A stretch of DNA of 39,014 nt from Nocardia alni. GTDB taxonomy: Bacteria; Actinomycetota; Actinomycetes; Mycobacteriales; Mycobacteriaceae. The stretch covers positions 1 to 39,014 of the forward strand of contig NZ_JAGPOX010000096.1 of assembly GCF_019038435.1 (NCBI RefSeq), given 5' to 3'. The notes beneath the pieces are model-generated. The model was given only the letters and a program-made list of their open reading frames with translations. It ran no database searches and had not been told where the DNA came from. This document shows, in pieces, positions 32,253 to 39,014 of the stretch. The translations under genes and the position numbers were made by a program. The first letter of the stretch is position 1. Every line of letters starts with the position of its first letter.

Positions 32253-33266
32253 ATGAATGACAGTGCATACCACCTTGTTCCGGAACGCGGAGTGGACGGA
32301 CTGACCGTCCGGGAGCAGGCGCCGCCGACGCCCGGACCGGGGCAGGTCGTGGTTCGGGTGCTGGCGGCCTCGCTGAACCGGCGCGATCTGATGTTGATGG
32401 AGGGCAGCTATCCGCTGCCCGCGCGGCCGGGTGTGGTCCCGCTGTCCGATGGTGTGGGCGAGGTGATCCTGGTAGGCGACGACGTCACCCGCGTCGCGGT
32501 CGGTGATCGGGTCAGTTCGACCTACTTCCTGCACTGGGTCGACGGGCCGCAACGGCTCGCGCGGGTCCGTGAGCAATTCGGCGCCACGTACGACGGCTGG
32601 CTCGCCACATATGTTGTGCTGGATGAGGATTCGATTGTCGTGCCACCCGCGCATCTCACCGACGCCGAGGCCGCGAGCCTCACATGTGGCGGCGTCGTCG
32701 CATGGAAGGCGCTCACCGGTCCGGTGCCGCTCACGGCCGAGGCGACGGTGCTGACCGTCGGCACGGGCGTGGTCGCGCTGTTCGCGGTGCAGTTCGCCAG
32801 GATGCACGGCGCCCGGGTCATCTCCATCACCTCGACGCCGGACAAGGCGAAACGGCTGCGCGAACTCGGCGCGGACCTCGTGGTCGACCGCACCGCGACC
32901 CCCGACTGGGAACACGCGGTAGCGGACGCGACCGGGGGCGACGGCGTCGACCATGTGGTCGATGCCGTCGGCATGCCGACCCTGCCGAAATCCGTCGCCT
33001 CCGCCGCATTCAACGCGAACATCACGCTCATCGGAGCCTTCCCGGCCACCGAGCCGATCATCGACGTCTTCGGTGGGCGATATCTGTCGATCCGCAGAAT
33101 CGCCGTCGGCAGCCGCACCGACTACGAGGCGATGAACCGTGCCATCGCCGAACACGGGATGCGCCCGGTCGTAGATCGGATCGTCGATTTCGCGGACGGA
33201 GTCGAGGCATACCGGTACTTCCGCGATGACAACCCCTTCGGGAAAGTGGTGATCGCCCAGTCGTGA
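32253..33266 (+). CDS. Zinc-free MDR oxidoreductase (quinone-reductase/alcohol-dehydrogenase-like)
   Basis: A 337-residue medium-chain dehydrogenase/reductase. The GroES-like half has VVVRVLAASLNRRDLMLMEGSYPL, where zinc enzymes carry the catalytic Cys; the zinc ligands are absent, so it is of the zinc-independent type. The Rossmann half shows LTVGTGVVALFAVQFARMHGARVISITSTPDKAKRLRELGAD. It probably reduces quinones or enals with NAD(P)H; substrate unknown. ATG 32253 follows GGTGG; ATG 32235 is an alternative. The divergent XRE/MmyB regulator probably controls it. Confidence 0.92.
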   Translation: MNDSAYHLVPERGVDGLTVREQAPPTPGPGQVVVRVLAASLNRRDLMLMEGSYPLPARPGVVPLSDGVGEVILVGDDVTRVAVGDRVSSTYFLHWVDGPQRLARVREQFGATYDGWLATYVVLDEDSIVVPPAHLTDAEAASLTCGGVVAWKALTGPVPLTAEATVLTVGTGVVALFAVQFARMHGARVISITSTPDKAKRLRELGADLVVDRTATPDWEHAVADATGGDGVDHVVDAVGMPTLPKSVASAAFNANITLIGAFPATEPIIDVFGGRYLSIRRIAVGSRTDYEAMNRAIAEHGMRPVVDRIVDFADGVEAYRYFRDDNPFGKVVIAQS

Positions 33267-33300
33267 ACGCGGCCGGGTGTTGGTCGTTACAGTGGGCCGG

Positions 33301-33915
33301 GTGAGGATCTTCGTGGCGGGTGCCAGCGGTGTGCTGGGCATCCGATTGACGCCGATGTTGATTGCCGCCGAATGTGTGGTGGCGGGGATGACTCGTACGC
33401 CGGAGAAGGCCGGGATGCTTGCGGAGTTGGGCGCCGAGCCGGTGGTGTGCGACGTATTCGACGCCGCCGCGCTGGAGCGGGCGGTGCGGGAGTTCGGGCC
33501 GGACATGGTCATGCATCAGCTCACCGATCTGCCCGATCGCGCCGAGGATTTGCCCGCCGGGCGGAGCGCGAATGCGCGCATGCGCAGGGAGGGCACCGCG
33601 AATCTGATCGCCGCGGCGCAGGCGGCGGGTGCGAAACGTTTTCTGGCGCAGAGTATCGCGTGGGAGACGGGCGGCGAGGGACAGGCCGCGCAGGAGTTCC
33701 TGGAGCAGGAGGTCCTCGGCATCGGCGGTGTGGTGCTGCGCTACGGGCAGTTCTACGGTCCCGGGACGTACTACCCGGAGGGGGAGAACCAGCCCGAGCC
33801 GCCGCGTATCCACGTCGACGAGGCCGCGGCCCGCACGGTGCTGGCGTTGGATTTGGCCAGCGGCATCTATGCGGTGACCGACGACGGGGCCACCGATTTC
33901 GAACCGGTGAGATAA
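33301..33915 (+). CDS. Short NAD(P)-binding protein (atypical SDR/epimerase-like)
   Basis: A 204-residue protein starting VRIFVAGASGVLGIRLTPMLI, the GxxGxxG Rossmann motif of extended/atypical SDRs, with VVCDVFDAAALERAV and MHQLTDLP. The catalytic YxxxK is not evident (the region reads QSIAWETGG), and the family is normally 280-310 residues, so much of the substrate domain is missing. A VLRYGQFYGPGTYYPEG stretch is typical of the late part of such enzymes. The start is GTG 33301. It follows the MDR gene by 34 bp, so they may be co-transcribed. Confidence 0.82.
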   Translation: MRIFVAGASGVLGIRLTPMLIAAECVVAGMTRTPEKAGMLAELGAEPVVCDVFDAAALERAVREFGPDMVMHQLTDLPDRAEDLPAGRSANARMRREGTANLIAAAQAAGAKRFLAQSIAWETGGEGQAAQEFLEQEVLGIGGVVLRYGQFYGPGTYYPEGENQPEPPRIHVDEAAARTVLALDLASGIYAVTDDGATDFEPVR

Positions 33916-34038
33916 CAGGGTTGTCGCAACTGAAGAACATGCGCGTCAAACTGTCCAGTTCGTGAATTATTTCGGTAACGTGCCCGGTGAATGGGCTTTC
34001 GGATCAGCAGTGCTTCTGGTGAACGAAAGGTTCCGGCT

Positions 34039-34782
34039 ATGGCGTCACCGAATAGCGAGCAGCAGAGCGGGCCGCCGGACGGCGAGGGTTTCGCCGCTCC
34101 GCGGATGGCACTCGTCGCGGCCGCGGCGGTCGTTGTCGTGATCGCCGCGGCGATCGGGGTGCTGTTCTACACATCGAGCAAGGACGTCGCGGTCACGAAT
34201 CCCTCGCCCGTCGCGAGCACCAGGATCGTCGGCCCGGCCGACGTTCCGATCGCGCCGCCCGGTGCGCCGCAGCCGCATACCGAGGGGCAGGACTGCTCTC
34301 ACGACTACATCGCCATGCGGTGGCAGCAGCGCAACGGCCGATGGGTCTGCGCGGCGCCCGGGCTGGTCAGCAACGACCATCGGGTGGGCGACGACTGCTC
34401 GCACGACGACATCGCCGCGCGGTGGGTGATCGGTCCGGGACCGGCCTGGGCGTGCGTGCCGCGGGGCCAAGGGGATGCGGGCGCGCCGACCCCGCCTCCG
34501 GCTGCGCTGGGACCTGTTCCGGCACAGCCGCGACCCGGGCAGCCAGGTCCGGCGGGGACTCCGCCGCCCGCGCCCGTGCCGCCCGCGCCGCCTGCGGCCG
34601 CGCCGGAACTACCAGCGCCGGAGCCGCCATCTGCGCCTGAACAACAGTTCGTGCCCGAACCCCCGCCTGCGCCCGCGCCGCCACCGCCCGCGCCGGAACC
34701 TCCTGCGCCGCCGCCACCGTTCGGGCTGCCGCCGTTCCAATTGCCGGCATTGCCGTTCCCGCCGCCGCCACCGCCGCGTTAG
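34039..34782 (+). CDS. Single-span protein with duplicated CSHD motif and proline-rich C-terminus
   Basis: A 247-residue protein not assigned to any family I know. Residues 22-44 are one hydrophobic span (MALVAAAAVVVVIAAAIGVLF); the rest should face outward. Two related units follow: QDCSHDYIAMRW with a WVC 15 residues on (85-104), and DDCSHDDIAARW with a WAC (119-139). Each has Cys-Ser-His-Asp and a later Trp-x-Cys, so two disulfide-closed loops are likely. From about 150 on, more than half of the residues are proline or alanine, suitable for crossing the cell wall. ATG 34039 has AAAGG upstream. Confidence 0.75.
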   Translation: MASPNSEQQSGPPDGEGFAAPRMALVAAAAVVVVIAAAIGVLFYTSSKDVAVTNPSPVASTRIVGPADVPIAPPGAPQPHTEGQDCSHDYIAMRWQQRNGRWVCAAPGLVSNDHRVGDDCSHDDIAARWVIGPGPAWACVPRGQGDAGAPTPPPAALGPVPAQPRPGQPGPAGTPPPAPVPPAPPAAAPELPAPEPPSAPEQQFVPEPPPAPAPPPPAPEPPAPPPPFGLPPFQLPALPFPPPPPPR

Positions 34783-34932
34783 TGATGGGCGGTCCTACTG
34801 GTCGGACCCGTCCGAGAACACACAGGGATTGCGGCCCTGCGCCTCGATGCCATCGGCCGCCGTGTCGTCCGGCCGATTGGCTGGTGCGGGGCGGCCGGGT
34901 GATCGGATCCGCGGCGCGGATAGGGTGCTGGG

Positions 34933-35580
34933 GTGCCTCGTGAACTCGCCGATCTGCCGTATGCCCGGTTTCTCGAAGCATTCGACGGTCAACCGCAATC
35001 CGACTCGGATTACGAGGGTGTGCACATCGACGGTGTCACCTTCGACGCGCTCGAGGTCAGCGGGGTGCGGTTCACCGAATCCGCGTTGACCGCGGTCGAA
35101 TTCGCCGGTGGTGTGCTGCGCTACGGCCGGTTCGAGGATGTCTGGTCACGGGGGGTGCGCTGGATCGGATCGAACCTGGGCCAATCCGGCTGGCGGGACG
35201 CGGAATTCGTGGAGTGCGCGCTGTCCGGGGTGGAGGCGGTCGGCGCCGAGCTACGGCGGATTCGGTTCGAGGGATGCAAATTCGATTCGGTGAACTTCCG
35301 CAACGCCACGCTGCAAGACGTGACCTTCACCGATTGCGTGCTGCGCGACACCGATTTCGCCGAGGCCACACTGCGCCGGATCAGTTTTCCCGGGTCCCGG
35401 CTCGACGGAATCACCCTGCACGGCGCGAAGTTGCACGATGTCGATCTGCGCGGCGCCGCCACCCTGGATCTGAACGCGGGTATCGATGCGTTGAGGGGCG
35501 CTGTGGTCAACACCCCACAACTCATGGATCTCGCACCGGCATTCGCGCGGGCCGCCGGAATTATCGTGCGCGACAACTGA
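34933..35580 (+). CDS. Pentapeptide-repeat protein
   Basis: A 215-residue protein whose middle (about 35-180) has A(D/N)LxX-type five-residue periodicity, for example VRFTESALTAVEF, FEGCKFDSVNFRNATLQDVTFTDCVL and RDTDFAEATLRRISFPGSRLDGITLHGAKLHDVDLRG. This predicts a right-handed quadrilateral beta helix. MfpA/Qnr proteins of this fold protect DNA gyrase from quinolones, but most relatives have unknown roles and nothing here is specific to MfpA. The start is GTG 34933. It converges with the YczE-like gene, stops adjacent. Confidence 0.85.
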   Translation: MPRELADLPYARFLEAFDGQPQSDSDYEGVHIDGVTFDALEVSGVRFTESALTAVEFAGGVLRYGRFEDVWSRGVRWIGSNLGQSGWRDAEFVECALSGVEAVGAELRRIRFEGCKFDSVNFRNATLQDVTFTDCVLRDTDFAEATLRRISFPGSRLDGITLHGAKLHDVDLRGAATLDLNAGIDALRGAVVNTPQLMDLAPAFARAAGIIVRDN

Positions 35581-35581
35581 A

Positions 35582-36205
35582 TCAGGCGGATACCGGCTCG
35601 CTGCGCCGGACCGGGACCGGGAATCCGGGCAGCCGGCGGCGCACGAACGGGATCAGCAGGTGGATCAGCGGCCCGATGCCGAAGGCGTAGACGACGGTGC
35701 CCACCCCGACGCTGCCGCCCAGCAGCCACCCGGTGAGCAGCACTGTGGCCTCGATCGACGTGCGGATGGGCCAGACGGACCAGCCGGTCCGGGCAACCAG
35801 TCCAGTCATCAGTCCATCGCGTGGGCCCGGCCCCATCCCGGCGCCGATGTACAGCACGGTGGCGACGGCGTTGAGCAGCACGGCCGCGATCATCGCCCCG
35901 ATCTGCAGAATCAGACCGTGCGCATGCGGCAGCCAGCGCAGCCCGTTGTCGACCGACACCGCGATCACCACGACATTGCTCACCGTGCCCAGTCCGGGCC
36001 GCTGCCGCAGCGGTATCCACGCCAGCAGCACGGCGACGCCGGTGATCGCCGTGACCGTGCCGAAGCTGACCGGAATATGCCGTGCCACGCCCTGGTGGAA
36101 AACGTCCCAGGGATCCAGTCCGAGCCCGGCCCGGATCATGACGGCCATCGAGAACCCGTACATCCACAGTCCGGCATACAGCGCGAGCAGGCGACGAAAC
36201 AGCAT
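35582..36205 (-). CDS. YczE-like (YitT/DUF6198-type) integral membrane protein
   Basis: A 207-residue membrane protein with about five hydrophobic segments. It contains LLALYAGLWMYGFSMAVMIRAGLGLDPWDVFHQGVA, and VLYIGAGMGPGPRDGLMTGL repeats the GLGPxD-like pattern, characteristic of the YczE family. Members are often linked to MocR-type, PLP-dependent regulators; function unknown, possibly transport of a vitamin-B6-related or amine compound. ATG 36205 has only a weak ribosome-binding site. Direct repeats of a MocR-like spacing lie just upstream. Confidence 0.83.
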   Translation of the reverse strand: MLFRRLLALYAGLWMYGFSMAVMIRAGLGLDPWDVFHQGVARHIPVSFGTVTAITGVAVLLAWIPLRQRPGLGTVSNVVVIAVSVDNGLRWLPHAHGLILQIGAMIAAVLLNAVATVLYIGAGMGPGPRDGLMTGLVARTGWSVWPIRTSIEATVLLTGWLLGGSVGVGTVVYAFGIGPLIHLLIPFVRRRLPGFPVPVRRSEPVSA

Positions 36206-36221
36206 GAGGATAGATTGCAGG

Positions 36222-36268
36222 ATAATTGGACTGTTAATACAGGGCCACTTCTGGATTACTGGACTGTT
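36222..36268. promoter_or_regulatory. Direct repeats upstream of the YczE-like gene
   Basis: ATAATTGGACTGTT (36222-36235) recurs as ATTACTGGACTGTT (36255-36268), 12 of 14 identical and 33 bp apart (about three helical turns), 17 bp before the yczE start codon. Direct repeats of this kind are what MocR/PdxR regulators bind; no MocR gene is in the window. Confidence 0.55.
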
Positions 36269-36324
36269 CGGGGTTCGCCACCGCATCGGCGGAAAACCAG
36301 TCGCGTCGCACCGCACATGACCGA

Positions 36325-36330
36325 TACCCT
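36325..36330 (+). promoter_or_regulatory. Possible -10 element of the trpS leader
   Basis: TACCCT fits the actinobacterial TANNNT -10 pattern. It lies seven bases before the leader-peptide ATG, so transcription would begin at or next to the start codon. There is no ribosome-binding site before that ATG, which fits a leaderless mRNA. No clear -35 was found. Confidence 0.5.
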
Positions 36331-36337
36331 GCCAACT

Positions 36338-36376
36338 ATGCGGACCTCGACGTATTTCGTGTGGTGGCTGCCCTGA
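36338..36376 (+). CDS. Trp leader peptide (attenuation peptide) of trpS
   Basis: A 12-codon reading frame encodes MRTSTYFVWWLP and then TGA. Two adjacent Trp codons (36362-36367) lie four codons before the stop. The stop is directly followed by the first of three mutually complementary segments. This is the arrangement of ribosome-mediated transcription attenuation: stalling at Trp codons when charged tRNA-Trp is scarce would favour the antiterminator. Confidence 0.88.
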   Translation: MRTSTYFVWWLP

Positions 36377-36377
36377 C

Positions 36378-36433
36378 GGGCGGCCCATTCCCGCATCTTC
36401 CCACCATCGCGGCCGCCCACCGGGCGGCCGTTT
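36378..36433 (+). terminator. Trp attenuator: antiterminator and terminator
   Basis: GGGCGGCC (36378-36385) can pair with GGCCGCCC (36411-36418) as an antiterminator. The latter, extended to 36410-36418, alternatively pairs over 9 perfect bp with GGGCGGCCG (36422-36430), loop ACC, followed by TTT, giving a terminator. The two structures exclude each other and lie between the Trp-Trp leader peptide and trpS. Confidence 0.88.
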
Positions 36434-36487
36434 CGCATGCGTGCGGGCGGTGGTCCGGCTGGGCGGCCCACCCCGAAAGGACACCCC

Positions 36488-37465
36488 ATGACGCGGCGTA
36501 TCACCGGCTTCACCCCCTCGGGTGAGCTGCATCTCGGCAACTACTTCGGTGCGATCGAACCTGCCGTACGACGGCAGATCCCCGGCGAGAGCATCGTGTT
36601 CGTCTCCGATCTGCACGCCCTGACCATCGACCATGACCCGGCCGAGGTTCGCAGGCGCACACTGGAATTCGTGACCCTGCTGCTGGCTGCCGGGCTGGAC
36701 GAGCAACGCACCCTGTTCCTGGTGCAGTCCCACGTCCCCGAACATGCCGAGCTGCACTATCTGCTGGAGTGCGTCACCGGATACGGCGAGGTGCACCGGA
36801 TGATCCAGTTCAAGGAGAAATCCCGGCGACAAGAACAGATCAGGGTGTCGCTGCTGACCTATCCGGTGCTGATGGCCGCCGATATCCTGCTGTACGACGC
36901 CGGGGAGATCCCGGTCGGCGACGATCAGCGCCAGCACGTCGAACTCGCCCGCGACATTGCCGAGCGATTCAATGCCGCCTATGGACGGGTGTTCACCGTG
37001 CCCCGCATGGTCAATCCGCCGATCGCGGCACGCGTCATGGATCTGGTCCGGCCTGCGGACAAGATGAGCAAGTCGGTGGCGAGCCCGGGATCGGTGCGTC
37101 TGCTGGATCCCCCGGATGTGGTGCACCACAAGGTGATGCGTGCGATCACCGATGCCGGCCGCACGGTCGGATACGATCCGGTGACCCGGCCCGGCCTGGC
37201 CAATCTGCTGACGATCCTGGCGGCCTGTACGGGTGACGACCCGGGCCGGCTGGCCGAGGAGTTCACCGGTTACCGCGAGCTGAAGCAGGCCGTGACCGAC
37301 GCCGTTGTCGCCGTGCTGGAGCCGATCCAGCACCGCTACGCCGAGCTGAGCCGGGATCCGGGCATCGTGCGCAAGGTGTTGCGGGACGGTGCGATCGAGG
37401 CCAGGATGCTCGCGGGAACGAAGGTGGCCGCGGCGAAGCGAGCGATCGGGCTGCTCCCCGAATGA
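36488..37465 (+). CDS. trpS: Tryptophanyl-tRNA synthetase
   Basis: A 325-residue class I synthetase that charges tRNA-Trp. The HIGH-type motif is FTPSGELHLGNYFGAI (HLGN at 15-18) and the second motif is ADKMSKSVASPGS (KMSKS at 192-196). IPVGDDQRQHVELARDIAERFN is also typical. ATG 36488 has GAAAGGA upstream. It is preceded by a Trp leader and attenuator. In Streptomyces coelicolor an auxiliary, indolmycin-resistant TrpRS gene is controlled in the same way, so this may be the auxiliary rather than the housekeeping enzyme; the sequence alone does not decide this. Confidence 0.95.
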   Translation: MTRRITGFTPSGELHLGNYFGAIEPAVRRQIPGESIVFVSDLHALTIDHDPAEVRRRTLEFVTLLLAAGLDEQRTLFLVQSHVPEHAELHYLLECVTGYGEVHRMIQFKEKSRRQEQIRVSLLTYPVLMAADILLYDAGEIPVGDDQRQHVELARDIAERFNAAYGRVFTVPRMVNPPIAARVMDLVRPADKMSKSVASPGSVRLLDPPDVVHHKVMRAITDAGRTVGYDPVTRPGLANLLTILAACTGDDPGRLAEEFTGYRELKQAVTDAVVAVLEPIQHRYAELSRDPGIVRKVLRDGAIEARMLAGTKVAAAKRAIGLLPE

Positions 37466-37512
37466 GGGCCGAGGCTACGGGAGGTGCGGGCCCGGACTGG
37501 CGTGTGGAGGAT

Positions 37513-38280
37513 CTATAGGCCGGACACGCCCGCCACCTGGCCGATGCCATAGGTCACCGCCATCGCCAGGGCGCCGCCCACCACGACCCGGAGCACCGCT
37601 CGGCGCGGGTTGCTGCGGCCGAGGCGGGCGCTGATCGAGCCGGTCAGGATCAGTGCGATCAGGACCGCGACGAAGGTCACCGGGATCCGCCAGGACACCG
37701 GCGGCAGCAGGATCGCCAGTATGGGCAGCAGCGCACCGATGGTGAACGAGATCGCCGAGGACCCCGCGGCCTGCCACGGATTGGTCAGATCGCTCGGGTC
37801 CAGCCCCAATTCGGCCTCGGCATGGGCGGTGAACGCGTCGTGGGCGGTGAGTTCGTCGGCGACGAGGCGAGCGGTCGCGGGCGACAGTCCCTTGCCCACG
37901 TAGATCTGCGCGAGTTCGGTCAGTTCGAAATCGGGCTCGTCGCGCAGTTCCCGGCGTTCCTTGGCCAGTAGCGCCCGCTCGCTGTCGCGTTGGGTACTGA
38001 CCGAGACGTATTCGCCCGCCGCCATCGACAGCGCGCCCGCGGCCAGCCCCGAGATGCCGGCGGTCAGGATCGCCGAGGTGGTGGTCGTCGCCGCCGCGAC
38101 GCCGACCACCAGACCGGCGGTCGACACGATCCCGTCGTTCGCCCCGAGCACCCCGGCCCGCAGCCAGTTCAGCCGCGACGCCAGCCCGTTGCCGTGCGGT
38201 TCGTGCGGATGCGCCTGGTTCTCGGAGGTCGCGGCATTCTCGTCGGTCTCGTCCACGAGGAGCACACTAAACCTGAACAC
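37513..38280 (-). CDS. VIT1/CCC1-family iron/manganese transporter
   Basis: A 255-residue membrane protein with the family signature RAGVLGANDGIVSTAGLVVGVAAA in the first span. Then follow AGALSMAAGEYVSVSTQRDSE, a charged cytosolic metal-binding segment with Glu-rich helices (LAKERRELRDEPDFELTEL), and three C-terminal spans. Relatives move Fe2+ or Mn2+ out of the cytosol. The His-rich N-terminus (QAHPHEPHGNG) could bind metal. Three in-frame GTG codons (38280, 38265, 38256) compete as start, none with a clear ribosome-binding site. It converges with trpS, 47 bp apart. Confidence 0.92.
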   Translation of the reverse strand: MFRFSVLLVDETDENAATSENQAHPHEPHGNGLASRLNWLRAGVLGANDGIVSTAGLVVGVAAATTTTSAILTAGISGLAAGALSMAAGEYVSVSTQRDSERALLAKERRELRDEPDFELTELAQIYVGKGLSPATARLVADELTAHDAFTAHAEAELGLDPSDLTNPWQAAGSSAISFTIGALLPILAILLPPVSWRIPVTFVAVLIALILTGSISARLGRSNPRRAVLRVVVGGALAMAVTYGIGQVAGVSGL

Positions 38281-38298
38281 ATTGCCCGGTTCGTAGGT

Positions 38299-38721
38299 TC
38301 ATCCCGTGCCGTCGGCGCTGACTGTGATCACGTACGAGTCTCGATGCTCGTCGAGGAAGCGGCGGAGTTCGGCGACGGAGGTGGCGGGGAAGCGATCATT
38401 CTCGCGGGGTTCGGATGCGGCGAGAATCTCCTCGTGCAGTACGCGGTCGAGCAGAGGCAAGTTGTAGACCGGGGTCGTTCCACGAAGGAACAGCAGCGAG
38501 TCGACCCGTTCCGCCGGGCCGTCGGGGTGGTCGGAATAGACGTCTGTCCGGCCGAGCGGCAATCGAGGGCATTGGTCGACCAGATCGTCCACGACGGATT
38601 CCTTCGAGTTCCACCAGCGACGAGCCTCCTGATCCGACACTGGGTCGCGGACGGCCACGAGAAAGACCTCGACGACGAATTCGTCCGCTGGCAACGGATT
38701 CCTGCCTCCTGCCGTCGTCAT
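38299..38721 (-). CDS. Hypothetical protein
   Basis: A 140-residue soluble protein that I do not recognise, from ATG 38721 (MTTAGGRNPLPADEFVVEVFLVAVRDPVSDQEARRWW). It contains SLLFLRGTTPVYNLPLLDRVLHEEIL and ends HRDSYVITVSADGTG; an alpha/beta fold is plausible. The frame is open to 38844, but the extra part is low-complexity. It is 18 bp upstream of the metal-transporter gene on the same strand, so both may share an operon. It is divergent from the methyltransferase start. Coding looks likely from the ordered amino-acid pattern. Confidence 0.6.
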   Translation of the reverse strand: MTTAGGRNPLPADEFVVEVFLVAVRDPVSDQEARRWWNSKESVVDDLVDQCPRLPLGRTDVYSDHPDGPAERVDSLLFLRGTTPVYNLPLLDRVLHEEILAASEPRENDRFPATSVAELRRFLDEHRDSYVITVSADGTG

Positions 38722-38851
38722 GGGAGCATCCGGGTGGCACCGACCAAATTCTGGCCGACCGGAGTCCACGGGTTCGGATCCGGGCACACGGGCCGCAGTG
38801 GCGGCACTGCGGTCCGGGCGCCGGACACGCGGGCTCGGTAGCATCCGGGTC

Positions 38852-39014
38852 GTGAATCCTGTCGTCGCGCGTGTGATGTCTACTCTGGCCGATCAGCTCG
38901 GGAACCCGCACGGGTTGTTGGGTAAAGGGGTCGGCGCGATTCTCAATCGCGGGAATCGGCCTCTGATTGCGGAGTGTGTCGAAGCGGCGGGGGTTGCGGA
39001 GGGGGGTGCAGCGG
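38852..39014 (+). CDS. Class I SAM-dependent methyltransferase, N-terminus only
   Basis: Fifty-four codons from GTG 38852 to the window edge read VNPVVARVMSTLADQLGNPHGLLGK, then GVGAILNRGNRPLIAECVEAAGVAEGG. This is the start of a common actinobacterial class I methyltransferase type, whose glycine-rich SAM motif would come next, outside the window. Substrate unknown. The identification rests on the N-terminal LGNPxGxxG and NRGNRPL pattern only. Confidence 0.7.
   Translation, partial: MNPVVARVMSTLADQLGNPHGLLGKGVGAILNRGNRPLIAECVEAAGVAEGGAA

Overview
The window is high-GC DNA with many GTG starts, from a mycolic-acid-type actinomycete. The best guess is Nocardia or a close relative. Gene order between about 1 and 24.9 kb follows the Mycobacterium tuberculosis block Rv1327c-Rv1343c: glgE, glgP, dinG, pncB, clpS, DUF2017, mec, cysO, cysM, rhomboid, Rv1339-type phosphodiesterase, rph, rdgB, DUF3817 and an LprD-like protein. 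Genes are inserted into this backbone, and two expected genes (the Rv1333 counterpart and murI) are absent from it. No rRNA, tRNA, CRISPR array, phage gene or transposase was seen.

Layout. 1-5.7 kb: glycogen/alpha-glucan metabolism (glgE, cut by the window edge, and glgP) with a dienelactone hydrolase gene between them. 5.7-10.3 kb: an unusual SRPBCC-adenylating enzyme fusion, an AzgA-type purine permease and a DoxX protein. 10.4-15.3 kb: DinG helicase, a MazEF-type toxin-antitoxin pair, a neutral-ceramidase homologue lacking its zinc HxH motif, and the relic of a zinc alcohol dehydrogenase. 15.3-17.3 kb: NAD salvage (pncB-pncA). 17.4-20.3 kb: ClpS, DUF2017 and the Mec-CysO-CysM cysteine pathway, in which the sulfur carrier carries a tail beyond its Gly-Gly. 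20.4-23.5 kb: rhomboid protease, cyclic-nucleotide-type phosphodiesterase, RNase PH and the RdgB house-cleaning nucleotidase. 23.5-24.0 kb: a YefM-YoeB pair with a recognisable operator. 24.0-24.9 kb: two small membrane proteins.

From about 24.9 kb the content is accessory and rich in regulators: an SDR, an MFS exporter with a cytosolic winged-helix-like tail, a flavin monooxygenase with a PadR regulator, a LysR regulator, and an XRE/MmyB-type regulator divergent from a quinone-oxidoreductase-like MDR enzyme across a 38-bp nested palindrome. These are followed by a short NAD(P)-binding protein, a secreted or anchored proline-rich protein with a duplicated Cys motif, a pentapeptide-repeat protein and a YczE-like membrane protein. 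Next is a tryptophanyl-tRNA synthetase preceded by a Trp-Trp leader peptide and a textbook attenuator. The window closes with a VIT-type metal transporter, a hypothetical protein and the start of a methyltransferase.

The signals most worth following are the trpS attenuator, the C-terminally extended CysO beside its JAMM protease, the SRPBCC-ligase fusion missing its catalytic A10 lysine, the zinc-site-less ceramidase homologue, and the symmetrical operator between the XRE regulator and the MDR gene. None is proved by sequence alone.
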